From Calothrix brevissima NIES-22 (GTDB lineage: Bacteria > Cyanobacteriota > Cyanobacteriia > Cyanobacteriales > Nostocaceae): 64,000 bases of DNA. The DNA lies in contig NZ_AP018207.1 in assembly GCF_002367995.1 (NCBI RefSeq), forward strand, positions 3,161,083-3,225,082, given 5' to 3'. The translations under genes were made by a program, and so were the position numbers. Positions 26,947-36,824 of this stretch are shown in pieces. The notes below the pieces were generated by a model. The model saw nothing but the letters and a program-made list of their open reading frames with translations, was not told where the DNA came from and searched no databases. The stretch's first letter is position 1. Each line of letters starts with the position of its first letter.

Positions 26947-29751
26947 TTAATTAATTCTGACGCGGAAGCGCACAAATCCCGATTGAGTGGTAGGAATATT
27001 GCCTAATTTGACAATTACTGTACCGTTGGGATTATTGCGATTTTCGCAGACATTACTTTCAGGAATCTGTTCTATTGGTGTTAATGGGGGGAAGAATCTT
27101 CCTTGATCTGCACCTACACCGCCACCTGTAACAGAAATACTGTTAGCTACATAGGTAGTACCTGTAGGAATCAAGTCACACAAATTAATATTTTCTAATG
27201 ACTGTTCGGTGCGGAAATAAATTGTGTACTCTACTTCGTCACCACTTTGCACAACTCCACCACCATTTTGCCCGTTTGGTGATACGTCAAATACACCAAC
27301 AGCAGTTGAGTTGAATGTATTATCATTGCTGTCGTTGGGGTCATCAACAAAAGTATTGAATTGAGTAGTGGGAGCATTTGATCTGGCGATCGCTGTAATT
27401 CGCTTCACCAAAAAGATATTACCATCGCCACCCGCACCAGTACCGGGACGGCGGAAACCAAAATCAGCCTGTTCGTAATTCTGTCCCGCAGTCAAGTTAA
27501 TTGGGTTTGGTTGTGTCAGCGTTGGTGTTAATCCGCTTGGTGGTTGGGAAACCCTAACGGTGTATTGACCTGCAACTAAATTATTAAAGTTGTATTTACC
27601 ATTATTATCTGTAGTCGTCGTCGCAATCACATTACCGTTGCTATCTCTCAGTTGCAACTGTACGTTAGCAATTCCCGTTTCGCCTTGGTCTTGAACGCTA
27701 TTACCATTAGGATCGTTAAACACAGTATCGCCAATGGTACCGTTATTCACTGCACGAAAACCAAAATCAGCCTGTTCGTAATTCTGTCCTGTTGTCAAGT
27801 TAATGGGGTTAGGTTGTGTCAGTGTGGGAATTAATCCGGTTGGTGGTTGGGAAACAACAACTGTATATTGACCTGCGACTAAATTGATAAAGTTATATTT
27901 ACCATTATCATCTGTAACCGTTGTGGCAATCACATTACCGTTGCTATCTCTCAATTGCAACTGCACGTTAGCAATTCCCGTTTCACCTTGGTCTTGAATG
28001 TTATTCCCATTAGGATCGTTAAATACAGTATCGCCAATAGAACCGTTATTCACTGCACGAAAACCAAAATCAGCCTGTTCGTAATTCTGTCCCGCAGTTA
28101 AGTTAATCGGGTTTGGTTGTGTCAGAGTGGGGACTAATCCATTCGGTGGTTGGGAAACAACAACTGTGTATTGACCTGCGGCTAAATTGCCAAAGCTATA
28201 TTTACCATTATTATCTGTAGTCGTCGTTGCAATCACATTACCGTTGCCATCTTTGAGTTGCAACTGTACATTCGGAATTCCTAGTTCATTTTGGTCTTGA
28301 ACGTTATTGTTATTCGGGTCATTGAATACAGTATCGCCAATGGAACCGTTAGTTGCTGGACGAAAACCAAAATCAGCCTGTTCGTAATTTTGTCCTATTG
28401 CTAAGTTAATCGGGTTAGGTTGCGTTAGTGTTGGTGTCAATCCACTTGGGGGTTGGGAAACAACAACTGTATATTGACCTGCGACTAAATTGCCAAAACT
28501 ATATTTACCATTATTATCTGTAGTCGTCGTTGCAATCACATTAGCGTTGCCATCTCTCAGTTGCAACTGCACGTTAGGAATTCCCGTTTCACCTTGGTCT
28601 TGAACGCTATTCCCATTAGGATCGTTAAACACAGTATCGCCAATGGAACTATTAGCAGGTGGGCGGAAACCAAAGTCAGCTAAATCGTAATTCTGCCCAG
28701 CCGTTAAGGTAATAGGATTGGGCTGAGTTAGAGTAGGAGTTAATCCATTAGGTGCTTGAGGAACTGAGGCTGTGTATTGACCTGCTAGTAAATTAGAAAC
28801 TCGGTATTGACCGTTATTATCAGTTGTAGCATTACCAACTACATTGCCGTTACTATCTCTGACTTCCACTGCAACACCAGGAATACCTGGTTCGCCAGGG
28901 TCTTGAGCATTATTGCCATTGCGATCGCTGAATACAGTATCGCCAATGGAAGCTGCTGGTACGCAGACGCCGATATCTGTAGCTAAACCAATTGTCTCAT
29001 CCTGCCCCGGCCCGGGATTAGGGGGTGCAAATAGCGGCCCTGATTGATAAACAATTTGGACGCTAGTAACCGGGCCAGCAAATGTCGCGGCCACATTACC
29101 AGCTGAACTTTCAGGGGGTGCATTTCCTGGTTCCACTCGCGGATTTTGTCCCCGCGCTACATTACCAACTACTTCGGTAACACTAGGCACATTACCATTA
29201 GCACGCACCAGGGTAACTGGGACATTTGCACCTGCGTTAGAAGCCGTCACAGTAATCTGATCTTGATATCCTGTCTCATCGCTGCGATTTCTATCTACAT
29301 CTAAAAATAGAAGAGAAGATGGCAAGACAACTGGTTTATCAGCAGTAATGGTTAAAGTTGCAGTACCTTGGCTACGTCCCCTAGCATCAATCCCCCACCG
29401 AAGATATGGTTTATTAATGCCACCATAGGGGCCTGGTTCAATGCCAAAAGGTATAGGGCCAAGGGCACCAGGGCTAACGTCACGGATAAAACCAGATGGG
29501 TTTTCCACCATTCGGAAGTTGATATTAACCCCACCGATGTTGAAAGTCTGATTGAAATTGGCAGTTTGGAAATTTAAGTTCTCCCAATTAAGATTTTGCA
29601 ATCTTGTATTAGCTGGGCAGGTAACGTTCTGTGCCTGTGCTACAGTTTTTTGACTAGAAAGGCTTCCTAAAGGAATTTGGGGTGCGGTTAACAGTAGGGT
29701 GAGGAATGTACTTCTCAGGGGTGGAACTAGATTTTTCAATAAAGGTTTCAT
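26947..29751 (-). CDS. Exported SdrD B-like repeat protein with DUF11-type C-terminus
   Basis: About 934 residues. ATG at 29751 preferred (GGAAG upstream, then a Sec signal MKPLLKNLVPPLRSTF... ending near AQA); a longer start adds 19 residues without signal character. The N-terminal domain (to about 250) is beta-rich and unrecognised. Then five tandem repeats of about 98 residues, each with SIGDTVFNDPNGN, TTDNNGKYSF, AGQYTVVVSQPP and EQADFGFR: SdrD B-type collagen-binding-like domains with calcium-binding Asp/Asn loops. The C-terminal part (GDEVEYTIYFRTEQSLENIN) is DUF11-like. Last gene of a four-gene surface-protein cluster. Likely secreted or cell-surface bound. Confidence 0.82.
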   Translation of the reverse strand: MKPLLKNLVPPLRSTFLTLLLTAPQIPLGSLSSQKTVAQAQNVTCPANTRLQNLNWENLNFQTANFNQTFNIGGVNINFRMVENPSGFIRDVSPGALGPIPFGIEPGPYGGINKPYLRWGIDARGRSQGTATLTITADKPVVLPSSLLFLDVDRNRSDETGYQDQITVTASNAGANVPVTLVRANGNVPSVTEVVGNVARGQNPRVEPGNAPPESSAGNVAATFAGPVTSVQIVYQSGPLFAPPNPGPGQDETIGLATDIGVCVPAASIGDTVFSDRNGNNAQDPGEPGIPGVAVEVRDSNGNVVGNATTDNNGQYRVSNLLAGQYTASVPQAPNGLTPTLTQPNPITLTAGQNYDLADFGFRPPANSSIGDTVFNDPNGNSVQDQGETGIPNVQLQLRDGNANVIATTTTDNNGKYSFGNLVAGQYTVVVSQPPSGLTPTLTQPNPINLAIGQNYEQADFGFRPATNGSIGDTVFNDPNNNNVQDQNELGIPNVQLQLKDGNGNVIATTTTDNNGKYSFGNLAAGQYTVVVSQPPNGLVPTLTQPNPINLTAGQNYEQADFGFRAVNNGSIGDTVFNDPNGNNIQDQGETGIANVQLQLRDSNGNVIATTVTDDNGKYNFINLVAGQYTVVVSQPPTGLIPTLTQPNPINLTTGQNYEQADFGFRAVNNGTIGDTVFNDPNGNSVQDQGETGIANVQLQLRDSNGNVIATTTTDNNGKYNFNNLVAGQYTVRVSQPPSGLTPTLTQPNPINLTAGQNYEQADFGFRRPGTGAGGDGNIFLVKRITAIARSNAPTTQFNTFVDDPNDSNDNTFNSTAVGVFDVSPNGQNGGGVVQSGDEVEYTIYFRTEQSLENINLCDLIPTGTTYVANSISVTGGGVGADQGRFFPPLTPIEQIPESNVCENRNNPNGTVIVKLGNIPTTQSGFVRFRVRIN

Positions 29752-29861
29752 TACTGGCTTCCTAAAACAAGATGTAAATTTTTTAACTGGGCATTGGGCA
29801 TGAGGCATTGGGCATTAGGTAGACGCGATTAATCGCGTCTCTACAAGAGTCCCCCTCTGCC

Positions 29862-32150
29862 TTATCTCCTTCGCGGTGGTTCTAATTGCAAGTCTTGTTC
29901 TTGGCCTTCAATGATGATGTCTATACCTCGGACATCTTTGTAGATAATTTCGGCACGGCGATCGCGTGCGTAATCTACGCGGCTACTACCTTCACTGACT
30001 CTCTGAGTTTCCCCTAAGGTGCGGATGGTCATTCGTTCTGGGGCTACACCTTGGCGTAATAAGTAATTTCTCACAGATAATGCCCTTCTTCTACCTAAGG
30101 CGAGGTTATAGTCATCGCTGGCGCGGGGATCGGTATGTCCTTGGATTTCGATGATAATCTCAGGGTTTTGTCGCAATACTTGGGCTACCCGATCCAAGAC
30201 GATCGCACTCGCTGGACTAATAAAGGATTTATCTAAGGCAAAGTGAACGTTTCTCGGTGCGCGAATTCTTAGTGGTGTGGGTATTAAGGTTGGCGGTGGT
30301 GTCGGTGTCGGTGTTGGTGTCGGTATTGGTACTGGTCTAGATGTACACTGGGGAATGGGGTTTTGCCGACTTGCAGGCGGTAAGCTGGGTGTACTGGTTC
30401 TGGGGCCAATAAAAGCCGCGATCGCAGGTTCGGATGTGCCATATTTGGGATCAGTTGCGATCGCGCTGACAATATCCCCAATTTTCACATTGGCTACTGT
30501 AACGCTAAATCGCCCTTTTTCATCCACTGGGGCGCTAGCTAAAGGTTGACTCAATGCGCCGTAACCAGTTTCATATATTGCTTGCTTACCTTGTTGATAA
30601 TCTCCCAGGCGATAAATTGTCACCTCCGAACCCGGATCGGCTTTCCCTGCTAAGGTGACGCTGTTACCATTGGGCAAAAATTCCCGCGTGGTAAATTCTG
30701 GCGCATTAATTGCGGCGTTACCTGTATCTAAGCGACGATTCCCTGAATTCCGTTTAGGATTCGGCCCGTCTCCCCGTTGAAAATCGCTGACATCTAAATT
30801 TCTTTGAGCATTTAGGTCAATACTCAAACCTTCCAACGCCGCAAAGGAGTTATTTTGAATAATGTTACGTTCAGTTTGGGGAAAAGCTGATACCACTACC
30901 CCCGGCCCGGTTTGGTAGGAAATTTCGTTACCTGTAACTTGATGTTCGCTACCCATTAAATATACTGCTGCCCGGCGTAACCTTCTACCATTGTAGGTAA
31001 TGCGGTTATCGCGGATTTGGACATCACCTTGGGGTTTAAATAAATACACTCCAGCGCCATCGTTAGCACAAATTAAGTTACTGGTAATGCGCGATTTATT
31101 CACTACACCTTCAATTCTTAAGGCATCTGGCATCCCGGCAATGCCATTACCAACAATGATATTTTCTTGAACTAAAGTATTTTCACCCCGTACAGATGTA
31201 ATAATTGCACTACCCTCATGATAGTAAATGCGGTTGCGGCGAATAGTTGTGCCTTGGGAATTGAATACGTAAACTCCGAAAGCTGATGTAGTATCTGGTA
31301 CTTTTTCCTCTGTCGTTAACCCCAACCAGTTATTTTCAATTACCACATTTTTCGGTGGTACATCTTTGTTGTAGAAAGGAAACTCGCTGTTAGGCGGTTG
31401 CTGCTGGGTGGTATTGGGTGGAGGTAAGCGGTGAGAAATGACAATATCTCCCGGTGGCGTGGTCAAAGTTGTCGGCTTGGGCACGCCATCGTAAATTAAA
31501 ATATTGCCTAACTGCTGCTTAATGGCACTGGCATTAAATCCGTAAAGACTCAAGCCGCGAATGGTGACACCATCAGCTACCACAGTTAAACCGCGAAAAA
31601 TTTCTTTATCTGGTGCAGGTGCGATCGCAACTACTGGAATGGGAATGGCAATTTCGGCTGTTGCTGAACCAGTAGCATCATATCCTGGTTGCGTCCCCCC
31701 ATCAATCACTAACCCCGGACTCGCCAAATCTGGTAATTGAGACTGTAATAAAATTGTCGTAGCATTTGCGGGCAAACTAAACTCAATTCGCGAACCGCCC
31801 TCAGTTAAAGGTTGAATTAACGCTTTTTCCGCACTGCTAAGTTGAGCAACTGTTAGCGTACCATTTACTAGTTCAATGGCTTCCCGCAAAGTTAGCTGTT
31901 CGTCAGGCTGAATATTACCATCTTGATTGCTGTTAACTACTATCCGTAATGCCACGGTTGTATTAGGTGCTGTTTGACTCACAGCTATCCCAGAACCGAC
32001 AAGGCAAAAAGTTAACGATAAAATACCCGAAAATCTCAAAAGCCTCTCCTGTCTCCGCGCCCTCTGCACGGCAGTTGCTACAACGGAGGGAACCTCCGCA
32101 ACGCACTGCCTCGTCCTCTGCGGTTGATTTTTCCCTTGCTTTTTGTACAT
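29862..32150 (-). CDS. Exported parallel beta-helix protein with OmpA C-terminal domain
   Basis: About 762 residues. ATG at 32150 chosen; GTG at 32153 is adjacent, but AGGAG lies at better distance for the ATG. Signal/anchor near 40-60. Residues about 70-420 carry parallel beta-helix (pectate-lyase-like) features: NNWLGLTTEEK, TTIRRNRIYYHEGSA, ITSNLICANDGAGVYLF. A Pro/Thr linker (PTPTPTPTPPP) precedes an OmpA peptidoglycan-binding domain at about 630-745 with IEIQGHTDPRASDDYN, LALGRRRALSVRNYL and RAEIIYKD. The protein should link the cell wall to an extracytoplasmic helix domain. Member of the four-gene surface cluster. Confidence 0.85.
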   Translation of the reverse strand: MYKKQGKNQPQRTRQCVAEVPSVVATAVQRARRQERLLRFSGILSLTFCLVGSGIAVSQTAPNTTVALRIVVNSNQDGNIQPDEQLTLREAIELVNGTLTVAQLSSAEKALIQPLTEGGSRIEFSLPANATTILLQSQLPDLASPGLVIDGGTQPGYDATGSATAEIAIPIPVVAIAPAPDKEIFRGLTVVADGVTIRGLSLYGFNASAIKQQLGNILIYDGVPKPTTLTTPPGDIVISHRLPPPNTTQQQPPNSEFPFYNKDVPPKNVVIENNWLGLTTEEKVPDTTSAFGVYVFNSQGTTIRRNRIYYHEGSAIITSVRGENTLVQENIIVGNGIAGMPDALRIEGVVNKSRITSNLICANDGAGVYLFKPQGDVQIRDNRITYNGRRLRRAAVYLMGSEHQVTGNEISYQTGPGVVVSAFPQTERNIIQNNSFAALEGLSIDLNAQRNLDVSDFQRGDGPNPKRNSGNRRLDTGNAAINAPEFTTREFLPNGNSVTLAGKADPGSEVTIYRLGDYQQGKQAIYETGYGALSQPLASAPVDEKGRFSVTVANVKIGDIVSAIATDPKYGTSEPAIAAFIGPRTSTPSLPPASRQNPIPQCTSRPVPIPTPTPTPTPPPTLIPTPLRIRAPRNVHFALDKSFISPASAIVLDRVAQVLRQNPEIIIEIQGHTDPRASDDYNLALGRRRALSVRNYLLRQGVAPERMTIRTLGETQRVSEGSSRVDYARDRRAEIIYKDVRGIDIIIEGQEQDLQLEPPRRR

Positions 32151-32268
32151 CACTCACTCCTATACACCTTCAACCTGGGCTACTAAGTCAGAAAGCAAAA
32201 ACAACAAAAAGCTAACCACAACCATTTACCCTTCTGCCCTCTGCCTTCTGCCATCTGCCTTTCCATCC

Positions 32269-35200
32269 TTACTTCATCGCTTGTGACTGCTTGAGACGGT
32301 TAATTAGTTGACTTTGAGATGTCCCTTGGGCGATTGGTTTTACTTCCGATTCTTCCTGTTGCTTGGGTACGGGTTTTTGCAAGCCAAAGCCACCCAAAAG
32401 TTCATTCAGTTTCAAAGTAATGTTGACGTAAAAACCACCTTCGGAACGGTAACCAGTAAAATCTCGGTCATCAACGCTACCGAAGCTGTAGCCTAAACCC
32501 ACACGCAAATCGGGAGTTAAGTAATACCCAGATTCTACAGCTATGCCAAATTCGTTGTAATTCGTGCCGCTATTAGAAGTTTGTCCAATCCAGCGCCCTT
32601 CCACAGCTAAATCGGTACGATAACCTAGCCTGTAAGTCGCCCGTAACTGGGCTAAATTTACATCCGCATCAAAGCGATCGCCATCTAAGAAAGTTACCCC
32701 ATTTCTAAAGGCGTATTTGCCGTAAAATTCCCAGCGCCAGTTAGGTGCATAAATCGCTTCCGCAGAAAAAATCTGTCCGGTAGCTGTACTTCCTGTTAAC
32801 TGAGTTTCGGGGATGGAATCATAATTTTGTCGCCACTCATATTTAAGTAAGGCGTTAAATTTATCGTTACTCGGGTCGCGGTAGGCTAAACCCAGTTTCA
32901 GGTTGGCGGTGTCTCCTAATTCTTGGAATCTCACACCGTCTGTGACTACACCCACTGTCGAGGGGAGAAAAACGTTAGCTTCCCCGGCTTGTTGATAGCG
33001 AACTAAAGCTGTTAATGCTGGCGAAAGTTTCCCCGCAGCCGCAGCAGAGATGACCAAATTATTGCTTTCATCGCCATCACGATACTCAAACCTAGTACTA
33101 GCTTGGAATTGGGGGTTATCGGTGTACTCAAATCCGAGACTATAAACGGAACCGGAATATAGTCCTAAGGTAGACGCTGTTTGTCCAACTGCATAATATT
33201 GACCGAATTGAGAACCAGCCGCAGTTCCGTTAAAGATGTTCTTAAATATGTATTCGTAACCAACATTCACCCGCAATCCTGGCGCGATCGCCCAGCGATG
33301 ATTTAACCCCACCGCACCTTGTCCTTGCAAGCCGTTAAAGGCTGATAGCACCGAGTAACGTCCAGTTAAAGTTGTATCCTCTGACAATTTGCGATCGAGG
33401 ATCGTATCTAGGGTAGTGATGGAGTTACCAGGTATTAAGCTGCTGTCATCATAAAATTGGTGCGCTAGTCGCAATGTCACCCCTGGATAGGCTTTCCAAT
33501 CTAAACCTAAGGTGGTGCGGTTGGGATAGAGGGGATCGCTATTACCTAAATTGAGTTCGTTTTGTCCTTGAAAGGTTAAAGATTCAGTTAAAGGAATTTT
33601 TAGCCGCGAAACTAATTGATCTGCATCGCCACTAAAGCGGTTACTAACTCTATCTTCCCGGGAACGGTTGACATATTCTAAACTGACATCTGCCGCCCCA
33701 ATTCTTTGCAATATCCCAGCGCGGAAGGTTTTCAGGGTATTGTTAATGGCTTCTCCCGGACGCGCTTGGGGTTGGGGATCGAATAAATCAAAAAAGCCGA
33801 GTGTGCTATTAATCCCAGTCGCCGCAGTACCGTAGTTTTCTTCAAAATCGTAACCCACAGTAAAGCTGGTGGTTTCCGTGATTTTAGCGAGAACTGATGC
33901 ACCGTAACGTGTTTGTCCGGGGGTAAAGCTAAAGGTGGAGTTGTTATTAAAATTAGGTTCGACGGCGCGATAGTAAGCTTGACCGAGAAAACTCTCGCCA
34001 ATTTTCCCAAAGGCTTCTAAACGATATGCAGAACCGTTAAAATCTCGACCATCCACGAGGTTACCGTTAGAACGGGCATATTCCCCCACAATTTTACCAG
34101 CATCGCCTAAAGATACCAGAAAATCAGCACCAAATAGGCGGAAATTCTGGCTTCCCTGGTCTTCTTGCAGGTAACTGGCTCCAAAAAAGGATTTTCTTTC
34201 TAAATCTTGGGAAATATTATATTGCAGTCGTCCACCATAGAGTTTGGAATCTTGTCCGCCTTCGTTTTGGTAGGTAACCACAATCCGCCTTACCAAAGTA
34301 GCGCCAAAGGGATTGAGTTCTGTAGCGAGGATGGGACGACGGAATAACAGCGTACCGCGATCGTAGTCTATTTCATAATCCGGGCCGCGATATAGTTGTT
34401 GACGCTGAATTACTGTCCCCGGACGATTAATTTCCTCTGCTTCTAAATAAACTGTTTCACTTCCCGGAACTAACAACCGCCGAGAAAGGAAGTAATTACC
34501 GCTCACCCCATTAGGGACAATCGTATCTCGTTGGAAGCCTTCAATATTATTGGCGTATAACCCGGTAATTTGTAAGGGGCCGAAGTTGTAGTTAGCTTTA
34601 AAGCCGTGGAGTTGACGAGCTGTGGCTGTATAGAGTTGGGATGGTCTAGAAAATTCTTCGGTGTTGTAGTCCCCCCACATGAAATAATCGGGATCGGCAC
34701 CGGGAATTAAGGAACTACGCTCGAAGCGAGCATAAAAGCTATCTATAGAGGGGGTGGTGGCTGTAAATGTGGAACTATCGCCGTAGACGGGATATTGCTG
34801 TTCGCAAAATTGCACCCCCCCAAATAGGCGGTTTCTCCCTTCGCAGTCTTGGTTAATCGGACGTTCGCTATTAAACGCGCCTGTAAATAACCAATCTCCA
34901 ATTTTCCCCGTTGTAAACACAGCCGCACTCAAGTCTACTTCTGTTCCCCCGGTTTTGTCGGGGTTGAGAAAGTCGCGGAAACTCCCCCAATAATTAGTAC
35001 CACCAGGGCCAATACGCAGATTAACTATCCCAGTGGTGAGGGAAGGACGGAGATAGGTAGTAAATTCAACTTGGGTATAAGCTTCAATTGGTACTTCCCC
35101 GACTTTATCGATTAGTGAAGTGTCGGTTTGTTGGGGAAAGGTCGATTCGCCTGGTGTTATTTGGGGCGATCGCGTTTTAATATTCTCTACAGCTGCCCTA

Positions 35201-35904
35201 ATTCTAACTTGTTGGGGTTTAATATCCGATTGCAGAGTTGCGCTAAATTCCCCATCAATGGCGCGTACCTGAAATCCACCTTGGTCTTTGTCCTGGTCTG
35301 CACCGACAAATTTACCCGCACTAGCAGTTAAAGTTACTAATACATCTTCAGTAATTAATTGCCCTTGTTCATCAGTAATTTGCCCTTGTAGCTTGATTGT
35401 CGAGCGTCCATCAGCTTGGACTCTAGGGTCACCTACTGGTAAAATTTCAATCTTTAATTTCCGGTTCAGATTCTGGGGTGCAGATACCGGTGTTAGCTCT
35501 GTGGGAATAGTTTCTGGTTGAGCGATGGGAGCCGGATTTTGCGGAATTTGGCTAGCTGGCTCTGTTGTCGCTGGTGTAGTAGCTGGTGTTGGTGCAGATG
35601 TAGCACCTGGCTCGGTTGTCGTCGGTGTGGTAGTTGGAGAGATAGCTTGAGCAATCACCCGCTCAACTTCTGCTTGTCCTTCAGGGATAAGATTTTGTGG
35701 CTGACTGTTTTCTGGTTCTGTCGCCAACACTTGATTATTGTTGACTTTAATGCCAAAAAAGGTAGGGGCAATAAATGCCAAAAACGCCAGGAACATCACT
35801 CTTTTACCCTTGGGATGTCCAGCCAAGCGCAACAGCGATAATTGCTGTTTTTCCATCCCCACTCTGGTTTTGCTCGCTCTACCTAAATCTTTGTGAGATA
35901 TCAT
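32269..35904 (-). CDS. Large outer-membrane beta-barrel protein with Ig-like N-terminal domain
   Basis: 1211 residues. A hydrophobic N-terminal segment (about 34-55) for export, a Thr/Pro-rich linker (TTPTTTEPG, ATTPATTEP), then an invasin-like Ig (Big-type) domain at about 150-240 with ADGRSTIKLQGQITDEQGQL. The remaining 900 residues alternate polar and aromatic residues and contain many short beta strands (LRLAHQFYDDSS, VGYEYIFKN, LRVGLGYSFGSV), as expected for an outer-membrane barrel. A C-terminal Lys/Gln tail follows. Its start ATG overlaps the stop of the preceding gene by 4 bp (ATGA), so translation is coupled. Possibly a translocation or anchoring pore for the other surface proteins; that role is inference. 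Confidence 0.75.
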   Translation of the reverse strand: MISHKDLGRASKTRVGMEKQQLSLLRLAGHPKGKRVMFLAFLAFIAPTFFGIKVNNNQVLATEPENSQPQNLIPEGQAEVERVIAQAISPTTTPTTTEPGATSAPTPATTPATTEPASQIPQNPAPIAQPETIPTELTPVSAPQNLNRKLKIEILPVGDPRVQADGRSTIKLQGQITDEQGQLITEDVLVTLTASAGKFVGADQDKDQGGFQVRAIDGEFSATLQSDIKPQQVRIRAAVENIKTRSPQITPGESTFPQQTDTSLIDKVGEVPIEAYTQVEFTTYLRPSLTTGIVNLRIGPGGTNYWGSFRDFLNPDKTGGTEVDLSAAVFTTGKIGDWLFTGAFNSERPINQDCEGRNRLFGGVQFCEQQYPVYGDSSTFTATTPSIDSFYARFERSSLIPGADPDYFMWGDYNTEEFSRPSQLYTATARQLHGFKANYNFGPLQITGLYANNIEGFQRDTIVPNGVSGNYFLSRRLLVPGSETVYLEAEEINRPGTVIQRQQLYRGPDYEIDYDRGTLLFRRPILATELNPFGATLVRRIVVTYQNEGGQDSKLYGGRLQYNISQDLERKSFFGASYLQEDQGSQNFRLFGADFLVSLGDAGKIVGEYARSNGNLVDGRDFNGSAYRLEAFGKIGESFLGQAYYRAVEPNFNNNSTFSFTPGQTRYGASVLAKITETTSFTVGYDFEENYGTAATGINSTLGFFDLFDPQPQARPGEAINNTLKTFRAGILQRIGAADVSLEYVNRSREDRVSNRFSGDADQLVSRLKIPLTESLTFQGQNELNLGNSDPLYPNRTTLGLDWKAYPGVTLRLAHQFYDDSSLIPGNSITTLDTILDRKLSEDTTLTGRYSVLSAFNGLQGQGAVGLNHRWAIAPGLRVNVGYEYIFKNIFNGTAAGSQFGQYYAVGQTASTLGLYSGSVYSLGFEYTDNPQFQASTRFEYRDGDESNNLVISAAAAGKLSPALTALVRYQQAGEANVFLPSTVGVVTDGVRFQELGDTANLKLGLAYRDPSNDKFNALLKYEWRQNYDSIPETQLTGSTATGQIFSAEAIYAPNWRWEFYGKYAFRNGVTFLDGDRFDADVNLAQLRATYRLGYRTDLAVEGRWIGQTSNSGTNYNEFGIAVESGYYLTPDLRVGLGYSFGSVDDRDFTGYRSEGGFYVNITLKLNELLGGFGLQKPVPKQQEESEVKPIAQGTSQSQLINRLKQSQAMK

Positions 35905-36824
35905 CGTTTACCCCCTGAAAATGCAGGTGTAACCCCAAAATTGACACGAGCCAAACTACTCGGAGCTAATTTCACCATCCGTGATTGGCTATTTCTTTCA
36001 ATAAAATAATTGTTGGGTGCCAATCCATATCCTGGCAGACTTGTCAAGTCTAGTGTTGCTGACCGATAGCCAGATATAACATTCGCTAAAGAAAATAACC
36101 CATTGGCATCGGTAACAATGCGATTGCCGTCATCCATGTAAATTACGGCATTGGGCACACCGGGTTCATTGGGTTGCTGTTCGCCGTCAAAGTTTTTATC
36201 GACAAACACCCGCCCAATAATCGTGCCGCAATCAGAGAGAATCCCCGGACGAATGCGCAATACATGACTAGCTTGGTTACTCGTCAAATTTCCTGCTTGT
36301 GCTTGGGCTAGGTTTCTCCCACTACCCCTGACTGCATCTGGCGTGACTTCCACTGCATAAGCGACATTTAAGACTCCCTGGGGCGGTAATTCTGTGGCAG
36401 AGTTAAGGGAAATTGTCACCGCCCGATTATTCACAGCACTCGCAGTTAAAGATACAGATGAATTACCAACAGAACCTTTGAGGGATTTAGAAATAAATCG
36501 CAATCCTAAAGGTAACCTATCTGTAATTGTGATATTTCTCGCAGGTGCTTGACCTGTATTTCTAATTGTCAGGCGATAAATGACTGTATCTCCTGGTTCT
36601 GCGGCTGCTCTATCGCCTGTTTTAATAATCTCTAAAGCAGCTTGGGAAGCAGTTATTCTGACTTCGTTTGAGCGCTGATTTGGCAAACCATTTGCCCCTG
36701 CACCAGCCGTATTTCTGATTACAGTTTGCCCAATAGTTGGCATGGTTTGATAAGCCACCACGCCCAAAGAAAAAAATACACACAAGAGGCTATTATGCCT
36801 CAACCATGAAATTTTAGATGTCAT
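35901..36824 (-). CDS. Exported DUF11 / SdrD-like protein
   Basis: 307 residues. Signal segment at about 10-30. A DUF11 domain (about 57-190) shows AEPGDTVIYRLTIRNTGQAP and NITITDRLPLGLRF. A single SdrD-type domain follows (about 200-270) with IGRVFVDKNFDGEQQPNEPG and VTDANGLFSL. First gene of the four-gene surface cluster, coupled by a 4-bp overlap to the large barrel gene. Same domain vocabulary as the last gene, so the products probably work in one assembly. Confidence 0.8.
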   Translation of the reverse strand: MTSKISWLRHNSLLCVFFSLGVVAYQTMPTIGQTVIRNTAGAGANGLPNQRSNEVRITASQAALEIIKTGDRAAAEPGDTVIYRLTIRNTGQAPARNITITDRLPLGLRFISKSLKGSVGNSSVSLTASAVNNRAVTISLNSATELPPQGVLNVAYAVEVTPDAVRGSGRNLAQAQAGNLTSNQASHVLRIRPGILSDCGTIIGRVFVDKNFDGEQQPNEPGVPNAVIYMDDGNRIVTDANGLFSLANVISGYRSATLDLTSLPGYGLAPNNYFIERNSQSRMVKLAPSSLARVNFGVTPAFSGGKR

